64,000 bases of DNA from Denitratimonas tolerans (lineage in GTDB: Bacteria > Pseudomonadota > Gammaproteobacteria > Xanthomonadales > Xanthomonadaceae): NCBI RefSeq assembly GCF_037203605.1, contig NZ_JBBDHC010000003.1, positions 124,001 to 188,000 of the forward strand, written 5' to 3'. Position 1 is the first letter of the stretch, and every line of letters begins with the position of its first letter. A model generated the notes under the pieces. That model saw only the letters and a program-made list of their open reading frames with translations. It did no database searches and had not been told where the DNA came from. This document shows, in pieces, positions 17,962 to 27,485 of the stretch. A program made the position numbers and the translations under genes.

Positions 17962-19089
17962 TCAGGTCCAGCCCAGGACGCGGAACAGTTCGATCATGAG
18001 GTAGGCCACCCCGCCGGCGGCCGGCAGGGTCAGCACCCAGGCCCAGATCATGCGCTCCACCACGCTCCACTTCACCGCATTCAGGCGCTTGGCGCTGCCC
18101 ACGCCCATGATGGCGGAGGAAATGTTGTGGGTGGTGGAAACCGGAATGCCCAGGCTCGAGGCCAAGGTGATGACCGTGGCAGCGCTGGTCTCGGCGGCAA
18201 AGCCGTGGATGGGGTGCAGCTTGACCATCTTGTGACCCATGGTCCGGATGATGCGCCAGCCGCCCGCAGCGGTGCCGGCGGCCATGGTCAGGGCGCAGAC
18301 GAACTTGATCCAGGTGTCGATATCCCCGTGTGCGAGCGCCTCGGGCGAGGGATGCAGGAAGGCCAGCCAGCCCGGCAGGTTGTCCAGGGTGCCGGCCGAC
18401 TGCGCGCTCACCAGGGCCAGGGCGATGATGCCCATGGTCTTCTGCGCATCGTTCATGCCGTGCGCGAAGCCCATGTAGCCGGCCGAGGCGATCTGGGCCT
18501 TGCCGAAGAAGCCGTTGACCCAGCGCGGTCGCGCCAGCCGCCCCAGCCAACCTCGGTGCATCGCCATGGCGGCGATCACGGCAAAAAGCAGCCCCATGAC
18601 CAGGAATCCCATGATGAATCCTGCCACCGGGGAGCTGACCATCGGCACGATCACCTTCCACAGCACGCCGCCGCCCTTCCACCACGGATCGGCCGGAATC
18701 GACCAGATGATCGAGCTCCAGTTGGTCTGCGAGGCACCCAGCGCCGCGCCGCACAGGCCGCCGATGAGCGCATGCGAGCTGGACGAGGGCAACCCGAAGT
18801 ACCAGGTGATGAGGTTCCACACGATCGCGCCGGAAAGCGTGCAGATGAGCACCTGCGAGGTGACCTCGACCACCTGCGCGTCGATCAGGCCCGAGGCGAT
18901 GGTCTTGGCCACCGCGGTGCCGGCGAGCGCGCCGATGAGATTCATGCTCGCGGCCATGCCGATGGCCTGCGTCGGGGAAAGCACCTTGGTGGCAACCACC
19001 GTGGCGATGGAATTGGCGGTGTCGTGAAAGCCGTTGATGTACTCGAACACCAGCGCCAGCAGCACCACCAGGAGGACCAGAGTCAGCAC
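17962..19089 (-). CDS. Pit-family inorganic phosphate transporter
   Basis: A 375-residue polytopic transporter. The paired PiT signatures are visible: FEYINGFHDTANSIATVV near the N-terminus and GFAHGMNDAQKTMGIIAL in the second half. GLPSSSSHAL and GIPVSTTHNISSAIMG are the repeated substrate-path loops. The start is GTG 19089 with GAGG 8 nt upstream. It lies 10 nt after the DUF47 gene, which is the standard Pit accessory arrangement. It imports phosphate as a neutral metal-phosphate complex with protons. Confidence 0.95.
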   Translation of the reverse strand: MLTLVLLVVLLALVFEYINGFHDTANSIATVVATKVLSPTQAIGMAASMNLIGALAGTAVAKTIASGLIDAQVVEVTSQVLICTLSGAIVWNLITWYFGLPSSSSHALIGGLCGAALGASQTNWSSIIWSIPADPWWKGGGVLWKVIVPMVSSPVAGFIMGFLVMGLLFAVIAAMAMHRGWLGRLARPRWVNGFFGKAQIASAGYMGFAHGMNDAQKTMGIIALALVSAQSAGTLDNLPGWLAFLHPSPEALAHGDIDTWIKFVCALTMAAGTAAGGWRIIRTMGHKMVKLHPIHGFAAETSAATVITLASSLGIPVSTTHNISSAIMGVGSAKRLNAVKWSVVERMIWAWVLTLPAAGGVAYLMIELFRVLGWT

Positions 19090-19099
19090 GACGGTGGCC

Positions 19100-19726
19100 T
19101 CAGGAATGCTTGAGGACGATCTGGTAGCACACCACGCCGGCCTCGCGGCAGCGGTCGATGGCCTTTTCCAGCAGTTCGAAGAAGTCCTTGATCAGGAGGA
19201 TTTCCAGGCTCTCATGCATGCCCGAGTACACCTCGCGATAAGTCTCCAGCATCAGCCGGTCGGCCTCGGCCTCGACGTTGCGCAGGCGATCATGCAGGCG
19301 CTTCGTTTCTTCCAGACGCATCTTGGGCAGCAGGCGGACCATTTCCAGCACCAGCTCGGCGGCTTCCTTGAGCATGTCGGCGCGCGGGCCGAAATCGATC
19401 CGATGCAGCTTTTCGCCGGCCAGCGCGTAACGGTCGGCGAATTTCTCGATCGTCTTGGGGATGCGGTAGATCGCATTGCCCAACGCCTCGATGTCCTCGC
19501 GCTCCAGCGGCGTGATGAAGATGTCGACCAAGGCCTGGCTGATCTTCTCGGAAACATCCTTCTCGCGCTCGCGCGCCAGCTTGAAGTCGGTCAGGGTGGC
19601 CTCGGCCCCCTTGTCCCGGACCAGGCGCTGCAGCGCGTCCGCGCTCTGTACCGCCGCCTCAGCCGCAGCCTCCAGCAGCCCATAGAAAAGATCGCCCTTG
19701 CCGAAGATGGTTTGCAGGGAAAACAT
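19100..19726 (-). CDS. Pit accessory protein, DUF47 family
   Basis: A 208-residue all-helical PhoU-like protein of the DUF47 (TIGR00153) family, with the DLFYGLLEAAAEA opening and acidic EADR and EKDV segments that may bind metal. It is the first gene of a two-gene unit with the Pit transporter. Members are thought to modulate Pit activity. Confidence 0.92.
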   Translation of the reverse strand: MFSLQTIFGKGDLFYGLLEAAAEAAVQSADALQRLVRDKGAEATLTDFKLAREREKDVSEKISQALVDIFITPLEREDIEALGNAIYRIPKTIEKFADRYALAGEKLHRIDFGPRADMLKEAAELVLEMVRLLPKMRLEETKRLHDRLRNVEAEADRLMLETYREVYSGMHESLEILLIKDFFELLEKAIDRCREAGVVCYQIVLKHS

Positions 19727-20047
19727 CGGTAGTCGCCTGGAAGTGGGGAGAGGAGCGAGGCACCGCGCAGGCCAATCCCGCTGCGCGCGCTCGACCCGGC
19801 CATTTTACCCTGTCCGCGCATTGCGGCGCACAAAAACATTTCCGGCGCAGCCCCGATCCATGCGCGCGAACACGCATCGCGCCCACGCACGGCACCGGCA
19901 CGCACGCGATCACCGCTGCGGCCGGCTTCGCCCGCGCCTCCATCGACCGCGTCGGGCTGTGGCATAGTGCGCAACCGGCGCTTCCCGCGCGAGCGGCACG
20001 CGGCCGATCCGTCAGGACACTTCGAACCGGCGCGCAGCCGGTCATCC
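19727..20047. other. Divergent intergenic region
   Basis: These 321 bp separate the DUF47-pit unit from the CorC-like gene. I see no coding sequence or RNA gene. GGCATAGTGC near 19960 contains a weak -10-like CATAGT for the plus strand. The rest is GC-rich without clear repeats. Confidence 0.5.
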
Positions 20048-21349
20048 ATGATCCCCGAACTATTCGCACTCATCCTGCTGATTCCCGCCCGCGGCGCGCT
20101 GCTGCTCGCCGAACGCTCCCTGGCCTGGTCCCGCCGCACCGTGCTGCGCCAGATGGTTTCCCGCAGCCGCGGCGCGCGGCTGGCCCTGAAGCTGCTCGGG
20201 CAACCCGAACGCACCGGCCCGCTGCTGCGCGGCGGCCTGCTGTTGGCCGACATCCTGATCGGTGCGACCGGCGGCGTGGTACTCGGCCCCTGGATGGCAT
20301 CCTGGCTGCGCGCCTGGGGTTTTAAGCCGGTTGCCGCGGGCATTCTCGGGGTAGCGGCAGCGGCCCTCGCCGTCGCGCTGGCGACCTTCATCTTCGGCGA
20401 TCGCATCCCGCGCCGGGCGGCGCGCTGGACGCCCGAAGCCTTCGCGCGAGCTGCGGCCTATCCGCTGGTGGCACTGCTGCGCCTGCGTGACCTGCTGCCC
20501 TGGCCGACGATGCGGGAGCCTGTGCGCACACCGGATCGGCTGAATGCCCCGAACCCGCAAGCACCGCTGCCGGCGCACGCCGCCGCGAACGCCGTTCCGC
20601 AGGCCGCCAGCGCGCAGGATCGCGCTCTGATCGACCGCGTGCTGAGGCTGGGAGACCGCACCGCCGAAAACCTGATGACCCCGCGCCCGCGGATCGCCTG
20701 GCTGGACCTGCACGGCACGCGCGAGGAGAACCTCCAGGTCCTGCGCGAGAACCCTTATTCCCGCTACCCGGTCTACCGCGGCTCGGACAACGACGTCGTG
20801 GGCATCCTGGAAACACGCTCGCTCGCGCGCCTGCTGTCCGCCGGCGCGCATCCGGATCTTTTCGGCGAACTGCTGCCGCCCACCTTCGTCAGCGAATCCA
20901 CCCGCGCCATCACCCTGCTGGAGACCTTCCGGAACGAAGGCACCCACATGGCCCTGGTGGTGGACGAATACGGCGACCTGCAGGGCCTGGTCACGCTCGA
21001 CGACCTGCTGGATGCCGTGATCGGGCAGATGCACCAGCAGGAGGACGATGCCGATGACGACGCACCGGTCGTGGCGCGCGATGACGGCAGCTGGCTGGTC
21101 GACGGCGGGTTGGCGTCGGAGGACCTGCGCGAACTGCTTGGCCTGGAATCCCTGCCGGGCGAGGACGAGCACGATTTCAACACCGCCGCCGGCATGGCGG
21201 TGTCCTGGTTCGGGCGCATTCCCGCACCGGGCGAGAGTTTCGACCACGCCGGCTGGCGCATCGAGGTGGTGGACCTGGACGGCGTGCGCGTGGACAAGCT
21301 GCTGATCCAGCGCCTGATACCCTCTGCGGAAGGCATCTCCGGCCCGTGA
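20048..21349 (+). CDS. CNNM/CorC (HlyC) family membrane protein
   Basis: A 433-residue protein in the hemolysin/CorC layout: an N-terminal DUF21-like membrane domain (about residues 1-130), a CBS pair (about 200-325; ENLMTPRPRIAWLD, RYPVYRGSDNDVVGIL, MALVVDEYGDLQGLVTLDD), and a C-terminal CorC_HlyC domain ending DGVRVDKLLIQR. Family members are implicated in Mg/Co efflux. Its GTGA overlap with the ExoD-like gene suggests co-translation. ATG 20048 begins the first membrane helix. Confidence 0.88.
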   Translation: MIPELFALILLIPARGALLLAERSLAWSRRTVLRQMVSRSRGARLALKLLGQPERTGPLLRGGLLLADILIGATGGVVLGPWMASWLRAWGFKPVAAGILGVAAAALAVALATFIFGDRIPRRAARWTPEAFARAAAYPLVALLRLRDLLPWPTMREPVRTPDRLNAPNPQAPLPAHAAANAVPQAASAQDRALIDRVLRLGDRTAENLMTPRPRIAWLDLHGTREENLQVLRENPYSRYPVYRGSDNDVVGILETRSLARLLSAGAHPDLFGELLPPTFVSESTRAITLLETFRNEGTHMALVVDEYGDLQGLVTLDDLLDAVIGQMHQQEDDADDDAPVVARDDGSWLVDGGLASEDLRELLGLESLPGEDEHDFNTAAGMAVSWFGRIPAPGESFDHAGWRIEVVDLDGVRVDKLLIQRLIPSAEGISGP

Positions 21350-21978
21350 GTCGGACAACGCCCGGCGCGCAGGCCGACGAGGCGATTCGCACCAGCCGCC
21401 TGCTGTTCGAACTCCTGCGTCGCGGATCGGGCGAGGCCGTTGCGCTCGGGGACATCATCGAGACCTTCCGCAGTCGCGCCTACGGCGTGCTGCTGATGCT
21501 GGTGCTGCTGCCGGCGTTCATTCCGCTTCCGATCGGTGCCGGCGCGATTTCCGGCCCGCTGACGAGCATCCTGGGGCTGGAAATGCTCCTGACGCTGCGG
21601 ACTCCCTGGCTGCCGCAGCGCGCGAGACAGCGGACCATCCGGCGCGAAACCCTGGCCAGATTCGCCACCCGGATGCGCCCGGTGCTGGCGCGCCTGGAGC
21701 ACCTCTGCCGCCCGCGCCTGAGCGGCCTGACCCGCAGCGCGGTCGCACACGCGTTCACCGGACTCCAGCTGGTGGCGCTCGGCATCCTGCTGGCCCTGCC
21801 GATCCCGCTGACCAACTATCCGTTTGCCCTGCTGATCCTCGCCTACGCCATCGCGATCATCGAGCGCGACGGCGCGCTTCTGCTGGTCGCCTGGATCGTG
21901 GGCTGGGCCACGATCATCACCTGGGCCGCACTGTCGGAAGGTGTCGTCACGCTGGCCTCCCGCTGGCTCTCAGGCTGA
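21346..21978 (+). CDS. ExoD family exopolysaccharide synthesis protein
   Basis: A 210-residue membrane protein of the ExoD family. The N-terminal cytosolic part includes GEAVALGDIIETFRSRAYGVLL, and hydrophobic segments follow with the LPAFIPLPIGAG and LPIPLTNYPFALLILAYAI stretches typical of ExoD. The start is GTG 21346, inside the stop of the CorC-like gene. ExoD was named for an exopolysaccharide/nodulation phenotype; its molecular role is unknown. Confidence 0.85.
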   Translation: MSRTTPGAQADEAIRTSRLLFELLRRGSGEAVALGDIIETFRSRAYGVLLMLVLLPAFIPLPIGAGAISGPLTSILGLEMLLTLRTPWLPQRARQRTIRRETLARFATRMRPVLARLEHLCRPRLSGLTRSAVAHAFTGLQLVALGILLALPIPLTNYPFALLILAYAIAIIERDGALLLVAWIVGWATIITWAALSEGVVTLASRWLSG

Positions 21979-22098
21979 ACGCCGGCCCCGCGTGCGGCAC
22001 TTGCACCGCGCTCCGCCAGGCCGCGCTTCGTCAAGCCTTGTCGCGCGCTGGAGGCGGCACTAGGCTGGCTCATTCACCCGCGCACTGATCCCGACCCG

Positions 22099-25000
22099 AT
22101 GCAGCCCCGTTTCGTCCACCTGCACCTGCACAGCGAGTATTCGCTGGTCGATTCGACGATCCGCATCGATGCGCTGGTGCGGCGCTGCGTCGAACTGGGC
22201 ATGGCGGCGGTCGCGATCACCGACCAGAGCAACCTGTTCGCGCTGGTCAAGTTCTATCGCGCGGCGGAAAAGGCCGGCATCAAGCCCATTGTGGGCGCCG
22301 ACGTCTGGCTCGAAGACGCGAACCTCAAACAGCCGGCGCGGCTGACCCTCCTGTGCCAGGACCAGGCCGGCTATCGCAGCCTCTCGCGGCTGCTCTCGCG
22401 CGGCTATCAGGACGGCCACCGCGGCGATCACGTGGTGATCACGCGCGACTGGCTGTGCGAGGACGCGCAGGGCCTCATCGTCCTGGCCGGTGCGGGCAGC
22501 GACGTGGGCCAGTGTCTCGTGGAGGGGCGCGAGGACGACGCCGGGCGGTACCTGGCGCAGTGGCGGAGCGGCTTTGGCGATCGCTTCTATCTCGAACTCA
22601 CGCGCACCGGGCGCGATGCCGAGCGCCTGTTCGAGCCGGCGGCGCTGCGGCTGGCCGCCCGGCTCGACTGCCCCGTGGTGGCGAGCAACGACGCGCGCTT
22701 TCTCGAAGCGGCCGACTTCGACGCCCACGAAGCGCGCGTGTGCATCGCAACCGGGCGGGTGCTGGGCGATTCGCGCCGCCCGCGCGACTACAGCCCCGAG
22801 CAGTTCCTGCGCTCGCCCGAAGAAATGGTCGCGCTGTTCGCCGACCTCCCCGGCGCGCTGGAAAACACCGTGGAAATCGCCCGGCGCTGCACCCTGACGC
22901 TGACGCTGGGCCAGTACGCCCTGCCGGAGTTTCCGGTACCCGAGGGCCACGACGCCAACTCGTGGATCGCCGAGGAAAGCCGCCGCGGCCTGGCGCTGCG
23001 CCTCGCCAACCATGCCCTGCCGCACGGCCTGACGCGCGACGCCTACGAATCGCGGCTGGAAACCGAGCTGGGCGTGATTTGCCGGATGGGTTTTCCCGGC
23101 TACTTCCTGATCGTGGCCGACTTCATCAACTGGGCCAAGCACAACGGCATCCCGGTCGGCCCGGGGCGCGGTTCGGGTGCCGGCTCGCTGGTGGCCTGGT
23201 CGCTGCGCATCACCGATATCGACCCGCTCGCCTACGGCCTCCTGTTCGAGCGTTTCCTCAATCCCGAGCGGGTTTCGATGCCCGACTTCGACGTCGACTT
23301 CTGCACCGACGGGCGCGACCGGGTGATCGACTACGTGGCGGAGAAATACGGCCGCGACCACGTCAGCCAGATCATCACCTACGGCACGATGGCGGCCAAG
23401 GGCGTGATCCGCGACTGCGGCCGCGTGATGGGTCTGGGGTATGGCTTCGTCGATTCCATCGCCAAGCTCATCCCGAACGTGCTCGGCATCGGGCTGGAGG
23501 ACGTGCTGGGCCGCAGCAGGAAGGCCGGCGAGAACGCCGACCTGGTCTCCACCGAGCTGATCGAGCTGTACCAGACCAAGGACGACATCCGCGACCTGAT
23601 CGACCTTGCGCTCAAGCTCGAAGACCTGGCGCGCAACGCCGGCAAGCACGCCGGCGGCGTGGTGATCGCGCCGGGGCCGCTGACCGACTACTCGCCACTC
23701 TTCGCCGAACCGCCCGGCAAGGCGGAAGCGCACCGCGGCGTGGTGACCCAGTTCGACAAGGACGACGTCGAGGCCGTGGGGCTGGTGAAGTTCGACTTCC
23801 TCGGCCTGCGCAACCTCACCGTGATCGACTGGACGGTGAAGGCGATCAACACCGAACGCGCGCGCCAGGGCGCGGGCAGCGAACCGCTCGACATCACCGC
23901 CATCCCGCTGGGCGACAGGGCCACCTACGAGCTGTTTTCGCAGGCGCGTACCGTGGCGGTGTTCCAGTTCGAATCGCCCGGCATGCAGCGTCTGCTGAAG
24001 GACGCGCGCCCGGACCGCTTCGAGGACCTCATCGCGCTGGTATCGCTCTACCGGCCCGGCCCGATGGACCTGATCCCCAGCTTCGTCGCACGCAAGCATG
24101 GGCGCGAGGACATCACCTATCCCGACCCGCGCGTGGAGTCCATCCTGAAGGAGACCTACGGCATCATGGTCTACCAGGAGCAGGTGATGCAGATGGCGCA
24201 GATCGTGGGCGGCTACTCGCTCGGCGGCGCCGATCTCCTGCGCCGGGCGATGGGCAAGAAGAAGCCCGAGGAAATGGCGAAGGAGCGCATCCGCTTCCGC
24301 GAGGGTGCCCTGGGCAACGGCCTGGACGCCGCCCGCGCCGACGAAATCTTCGATCTGATGGAGAAGTTCGCCGGCTACGGCTTCAACAAGTCGCACGCCG
24401 CCGCCTATGCCCTGGTCAGCTACCAGACCGCCTGGCTCAAGACGCACCATCCGGCGCAGTTCATGGCCGCGGTGCTCTCCTCGGACATGGACAGCACCGA
24501 CAAGGTCATCACCTTCCTGCGCGAAAGCCGCGCGCTCGGGCTCACCGTCCTGCCGCCGGACGTGAATGCCTCCGGCTACCTGTTTCGCGCGGTGGATGAA
24601 CGCACCCTGCGCTACGGCCTGGGCGCGATCCGCGGCGCGGGCGAAAACGCCTGCCGCGAGATCGAGCGCATCCGCACCGAAGACGGAGCGTTCCGCGACC
24701 TGCTCGATTTCTGCCAGCGGCTCGGGCCGCGGGTCAACCGCAAGGTCCACGAGACCCTCATCGACGCCGGCGCGGCCGATGCCCTTGGCGCCAATCGCGC
24801 GACGCTGCGCGCGCAGCTGCCCGATGCGCTGCGCGCCACCGAGCAGATGGCGCGTGATCGCGAGGCCGGACAGGTCGACCTGTTCGGCAGCGCCAGCGCG
24901 GAGCCGACCCCGATCGTCCCGCAGGTGACACCGCTGCCCGAGTGGTCGCTGGAGGAGCGGCTCGCACGCGAGCGCGAGGTGCTCGGCTTCTACCTCAGCG

Positions 25001-25644
25001 GCCACCCGGTCGATCCGGTGCGCGAGCTCGTGGCCGAGGCCATCACCTGCACCCTCGATGGCGTGGACGCCGCGCTGGAACAGCGCCGCTTCCAGCGCGG
25101 CAGCGATACCCAGGTGCTCCTCATCGGGCAGATCGTGGCGATCAACCAGCGCAACGCGGACCGCTGCTTCATCGCTTTCGAAGACGGTGGCGGACGCATC
25201 GAGGCGACCGTCTACGCCGATGTATTTCAGTCCTGCGGCGAGCTGCTCGTGCGCGACGCCATCGTGCTGCTGGAAGGCCAACTGCACGAGGATCGATTCC
25301 GCGGCGGCACCGCCATGCGGGTCAAGCGCGTCTGGGACGTCAACGAGTGGGTGCGCCAGCACGCACAGCGCGTGCGCCTGAGCCTGGATGCCACTGTGCC
25401 CGGCGCGCTGACCGCGCTTCAGGAGACGGTATCGCGCTGGAATGGCGGCCGTACGCCGCTCTCGATAGAAATCCTGACCGAAAGCGCGCGCGGCATCATC
25501 GACACCGATGAGGGCACGAGGCTGCGCGCCGAGCCCGAGCTGCTGGCGGCGCTGCGCGCGGTGCCAGGCGCATCGAAGGTGCGCTTCGTCATGGGCCGCA
25601 GCGCGCCGGCCAGCCCGCCTGGCGCGGGGAATCCGCCGCATTGA
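22099..25644 (+). CDS. dnaE: DNA polymerase III subunit alpha
   Basis: The 1181-residue replicative polymerase catalytic subunit. The N-terminal PHP domain opens FVHLHLHSEYSLVDS. The polymerase active site includes MPDFDVDFC with D398 and D400, and GPGRGSGAGSLVAW and FGFNKSHAAAYA-like (GYGFNKSHAAAYAL) segments follow. A helix-hairpin-helix region and an OB domain (ARFRQRNADRCFIAFEDGGG-like) come near the C-terminus, and the beta-clamp-binding region lies around residue 920 (QVDLF). The length equals proteobacterial DnaE1. It stands alone on the plus strand and ends just before a strong hairpin. Confidence 0.98.
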   Translation: MQPRFVHLHLHSEYSLVDSTIRIDALVRRCVELGMAAVAITDQSNLFALVKFYRAAEKAGIKPIVGADVWLEDANLKQPARLTLLCQDQAGYRSLSRLLSRGYQDGHRGDHVVITRDWLCEDAQGLIVLAGAGSDVGQCLVEGREDDAGRYLAQWRSGFGDRFYLELTRTGRDAERLFEPAALRLAARLDCPVVASNDARFLEAADFDAHEARVCIATGRVLGDSRRPRDYSPEQFLRSPEEMVALFADLPGALENTVEIARRCTLTLTLGQYALPEFPVPEGHDANSWIAEESRRGLALRLANHALPHGLTRDAYESRLETELGVICRMGFPGYFLIVADFINWAKHNGIPVGPGRGSGAGSLVAWSLRITDIDPLAYGLLFERFLNPERVSMPDFDVDFCTDGRDRVIDYVAEKYGRDHVSQIITYGTMAAKGVIRDCGRVMGLGYGFVDSIAKLIPNVLGIGLEDVLGRSRKAGENADLVSTELIELYQTKDDIRDLIDLALKLEDLARNAGKHAGGVVIAPGPLTDYSPLFAEPPGKAEAHRGVVTQFDKDDVEAVGLVKFDFLGLRNLTVIDWTVKAINTERARQGAGSEPLDITAIPLGDRATYELFSQARTVAVFQFESPGMQRLLKDARPDRFEDLIALVSLYRPGPMDLIPSFVARKHGREDITYPDPRVESILKETYGIMVYQEQVMQMAQIVGGYSLGGADLLRRAMGKKKPEEMAKERIRFREGALGNGLDAARADEIFDLMEKFAGYGFNKSHAAAYALVSYQTAWLKTHHPAQFMAAVLSSDMDSTDKVITFLRESRALGLTVLPPDVNASGYLFRAVDERTLRYGLGAIRGAGENACREIERIRTEDGAFRDLLDFCQRLGPRVNRKVHETLIDAGAADALGANRATLRAQLPDALRATEQMARDREAGQVDLFGSASAEPTPIVPQVTPLPEWSLEERLAREREVLGFYLSGHPVDPVRELVAEAITCTLDGVDAALEQRRFQRGSDTQVLLIGQIVAINQRNADRCFIAFEDGGGRIEATVYADVFQSCGELLVRDAIVLLEGQLHEDRFRGGTAMRVKRVWDVNEWVRQHAQRVRLSLDATVPGALTALQETVSRWNGGRTPLSIEILTESARGIIDTDEGTRLRAEPELLAALRAVPGASKVRFVMGRSAPASPPGAGNPPH

Positions 25645-25660
25645 ATCCCGGCGTGTCGCG

Positions 25661-25695
25661 CCCGCGGGGCCGTGCCGTGGCACGACGCCCGCGGG
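25661..25695. terminator. Hairpin between convergent dnaE and fadL-like genes
   Basis: CCCGCGGGGCCGTGCC and its near-complement form a long imperfect inverted repeat around GT, 17 nt after the dnaE stop and 7 nt before the convergent porin stop. There is no clear T-run; a bidirectional terminator is likely. Confidence 0.5.
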
Positions 25696-25701
25696 TCGCT
25701 T

Positions 25702-27012
25702 TCACCACTGGTACTGGATGCCGATCGAATCCTGGTACATGGAAATCTCTTCCGTGCCGGCCGGCATCATGCCCATGAAGGCCGGCAGGATCGACGTTCC
25801 GCGGACGGTATTCTTGAAGGCGTGCGTGTAGGCCATGGTCAGCTGTCCACCCGACGCCAGGGTGCGGGTGAAGCCCAGCGACAGGTGATCGGTCACGACG
25901 CCCGGCGCGAGGATGTTGAAGGTGACGTCGCTGCCGCCGACCGGGTTGTCGGAATGGTTGTAGCCGATGCGCCAGGTCCATTCCGGTGAACTGGCCCATT
26001 CCAGCCCGAGCTTCCACACGTCGACGTCCTTCCAGCCGAAGCCCGGCCCGTTCGCCGACCCGAGCTGCGCCTGGGCCATGCTCGAGTTGGCGATCGAGGA
26101 CACGCTGCCGTACCCGATGCGCACATAGTCCATTGCCATCGTGACATCGGAAGCGGCATGCCAGGCCAGACCCAATCCGTAATTTTCCGGCAGATCGAAG
26201 CGGCCGCGGTCGGCGAACAACCCGGCGTAGTCGGAGAAACGACTCATCCTGATCTTGCTGGCATAGCTGAAGCCGAGCGAGAAGGCGTCACCGAGGGCCG
26301 CGTAATAGCCGATCCGCAGGCCATAGCCGGTGGAGCTGTCGTGCCCGTTGTTGGTGACCTTGTCCGGCGCGGCGGAAAGGCCCGGCGTGCCGGCGAAGGC
26401 GTGCAGGCCGGTTGCCTCGAACTGCTGGTAGACCAGCAGGGGAGACACGCCGATCGACTGCGACGGGGTGATCCGGTAGGCCACGGTGGGCGCGACGATG
26501 AGCTGGGTCAGATCGACGCCAAGGCTCCCCATGCCGCACAGCATGTTCGACTCGCCCTGCCCGCAGTTGAAGCCGCTGCCGGGATAGTCGGTGTTCATGC
26601 CGCCGTTGCCGTAGAGCGTCACGCCCAGCGCCAGCTCTTCGGTCAGCATCCGGTTCCACGCGAACTCGGGGACGGGGAACCAGTTGCTGCCGCTTTTGGA
26701 GGTGCCATCGAGCCCCGGCCCCAGCCCGCTGCGCGTGGCCTCGCGGCGCGGGCTGAATGCGTCCAGGCCCAGCGCGATCTGGTCGCCGGCAAACGCCATG
26801 GTGGCCGGATTGTTGGCACCGCCGAAGGCATCGCCGGTCATGGCGATCGAGGCCCCTCCCCGGCCCTTCGCCTTCATGCCGTAGCCGTGTGAAAAATACC
26901 CGTCGGTGGCCTGCACGCCGGTCGCGGCCACCAGAAGCGCGATGCACAGCGCGGTACGCGAACGATGGATCGACCGGAATGGAACAAGACTCGCTGCGCG
27001 TTGGATCCCCAT
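25702..27012 (-). CDS. OmpP1/FadL family outer-membrane transport protein
   Basis: A 436-residue outer-membrane beta-barrel. The signal peptide is ALLVAATGVQA-TD, followed by GYFSHGYGMKAKGRGGASIA and ANNPATMA, the N-terminal hatch motifs of the FadL/TodX family. It ends in an aromatic residue (IQYQW), as outer-membrane barrels do. ATG 27012 is set by GAGGGGAG upstream. It diverges from the CsoR-family regulator across 198 bp, so it may be under that regulator. The family carries long-chain fatty acids or other hydrophobic compounds; in a sulfur-oxidation island, transport of a hydrophobic sulfur species is only speculation. Confidence 0.88.
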   Translation of the reverse strand: MGIQRAASLVPFRSIHRSRTALCIALLVAATGVQATDGYFSHGYGMKAKGRGGASIAMTGDAFGGANNPATMAFAGDQIALGLDAFSPRREATRSGLGPGLDGTSKSGSNWFPVPEFAWNRMLTEELALGVTLYGNGGMNTDYPGSGFNCGQGESNMLCGMGSLGVDLTQLIVAPTVAYRITPSQSIGVSPLLVYQQFEATGLHAFAGTPGLSAAPDKVTNNGHDSSTGYGLRIGYYAALGDAFSLGFSYASKIRMSRFSDYAGLFADRGRFDLPENYGLGLAWHAASDVTMAMDYVRIGYGSVSSIANSSMAQAQLGSANGPGFGWKDVDVWKLGLEWASSPEWTWRIGYNHSDNPVGGSDVTFNILAPGVVTDHLSLGFTRTLASGGQLTMAYTHAFKNTVRGTSILPAFMGMMPAGTEEISMYQDSIGIQYQW

Positions 27013-27210
27013 GATGACTCCCCTCGTGTTGTCTATGGTTGCTGCTGGATGAGGCATTTCCTTCATCACGCCGGGCCCCGGGCAAGGCACCGTGCCATTG
27101 CCGGCAGGCCGCCCCCCGGAAACCCGCATGGTGCGGGAGATGTGCCAGAATTGATCGTCGCCGCGCGTGCCGCGTGCGGCCTGTCCGATGACCTTGTGTG
27201 GAGAATGTCG

Positions 27211-27480
27211 ATGCGTGAGGAACGCGACGACCGCAAGAAAGTGGCGACCCGGCTGGCGCGCGTCGAAGGCCAGCTGCGCGGGATCCAGGCGCTCATCCAG
27301 GGCGGTGCCCAATGCGAGGAAGTGGCGATCCAGATGACTGCCGCGCGCCGCGCGCTGGACCGGGCCTTCTACGAGATGCTGGCCTGCAGCGTGCTCGCCC
27401 ACGTCGAAGACGCCCCGCAACCGGCAGACATCCGCGCCTCCACCGACGAGCTCACGCGCCTGCTGGTCAAGTTCGCCTGA
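27211..27480 (+). CDS. CsoR/FrmR/CstR-family transcriptional repressor
   Basis: An 89-residue all-helical DUF156 repressor: RLARVEGQLRGIQALI, then C35 (AQCEEV), QMTAARRALDRAF and C59 followed by H64. Classical copper CsoR has Cys-His-Cys at the corresponding sites. Here C35 is kept, the His site is Ser and the second Cys site is His, while a cysteine sits at the residue just before the usual His. The set therefore differs from copper, nickel or formaldehyde sensors and could suit a thiol/persulfide or other metal signal. ATG 27211 has GTGGAG 7 nt upstream. It lies between the FadL-like gene and soxH; a matching operator type is at 37982-37997. Confidence 0.85.
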   Translation: MREERDDRKKVATRLARVEGQLRGIQALIQGGAQCEEVAIQMTAARRALDRAFYEMLACSVLAHVEDAPQPADIRASTDELTRLLVKFA

Positions 27481-27485
27481 TCCGC

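Noticed and set aside
22060..25683. 1207-codon minus-strand ORF antisense to dnaE
   Set aside because: It mirrors dnaE exactly; its open state follows from high GC at third codon positions.
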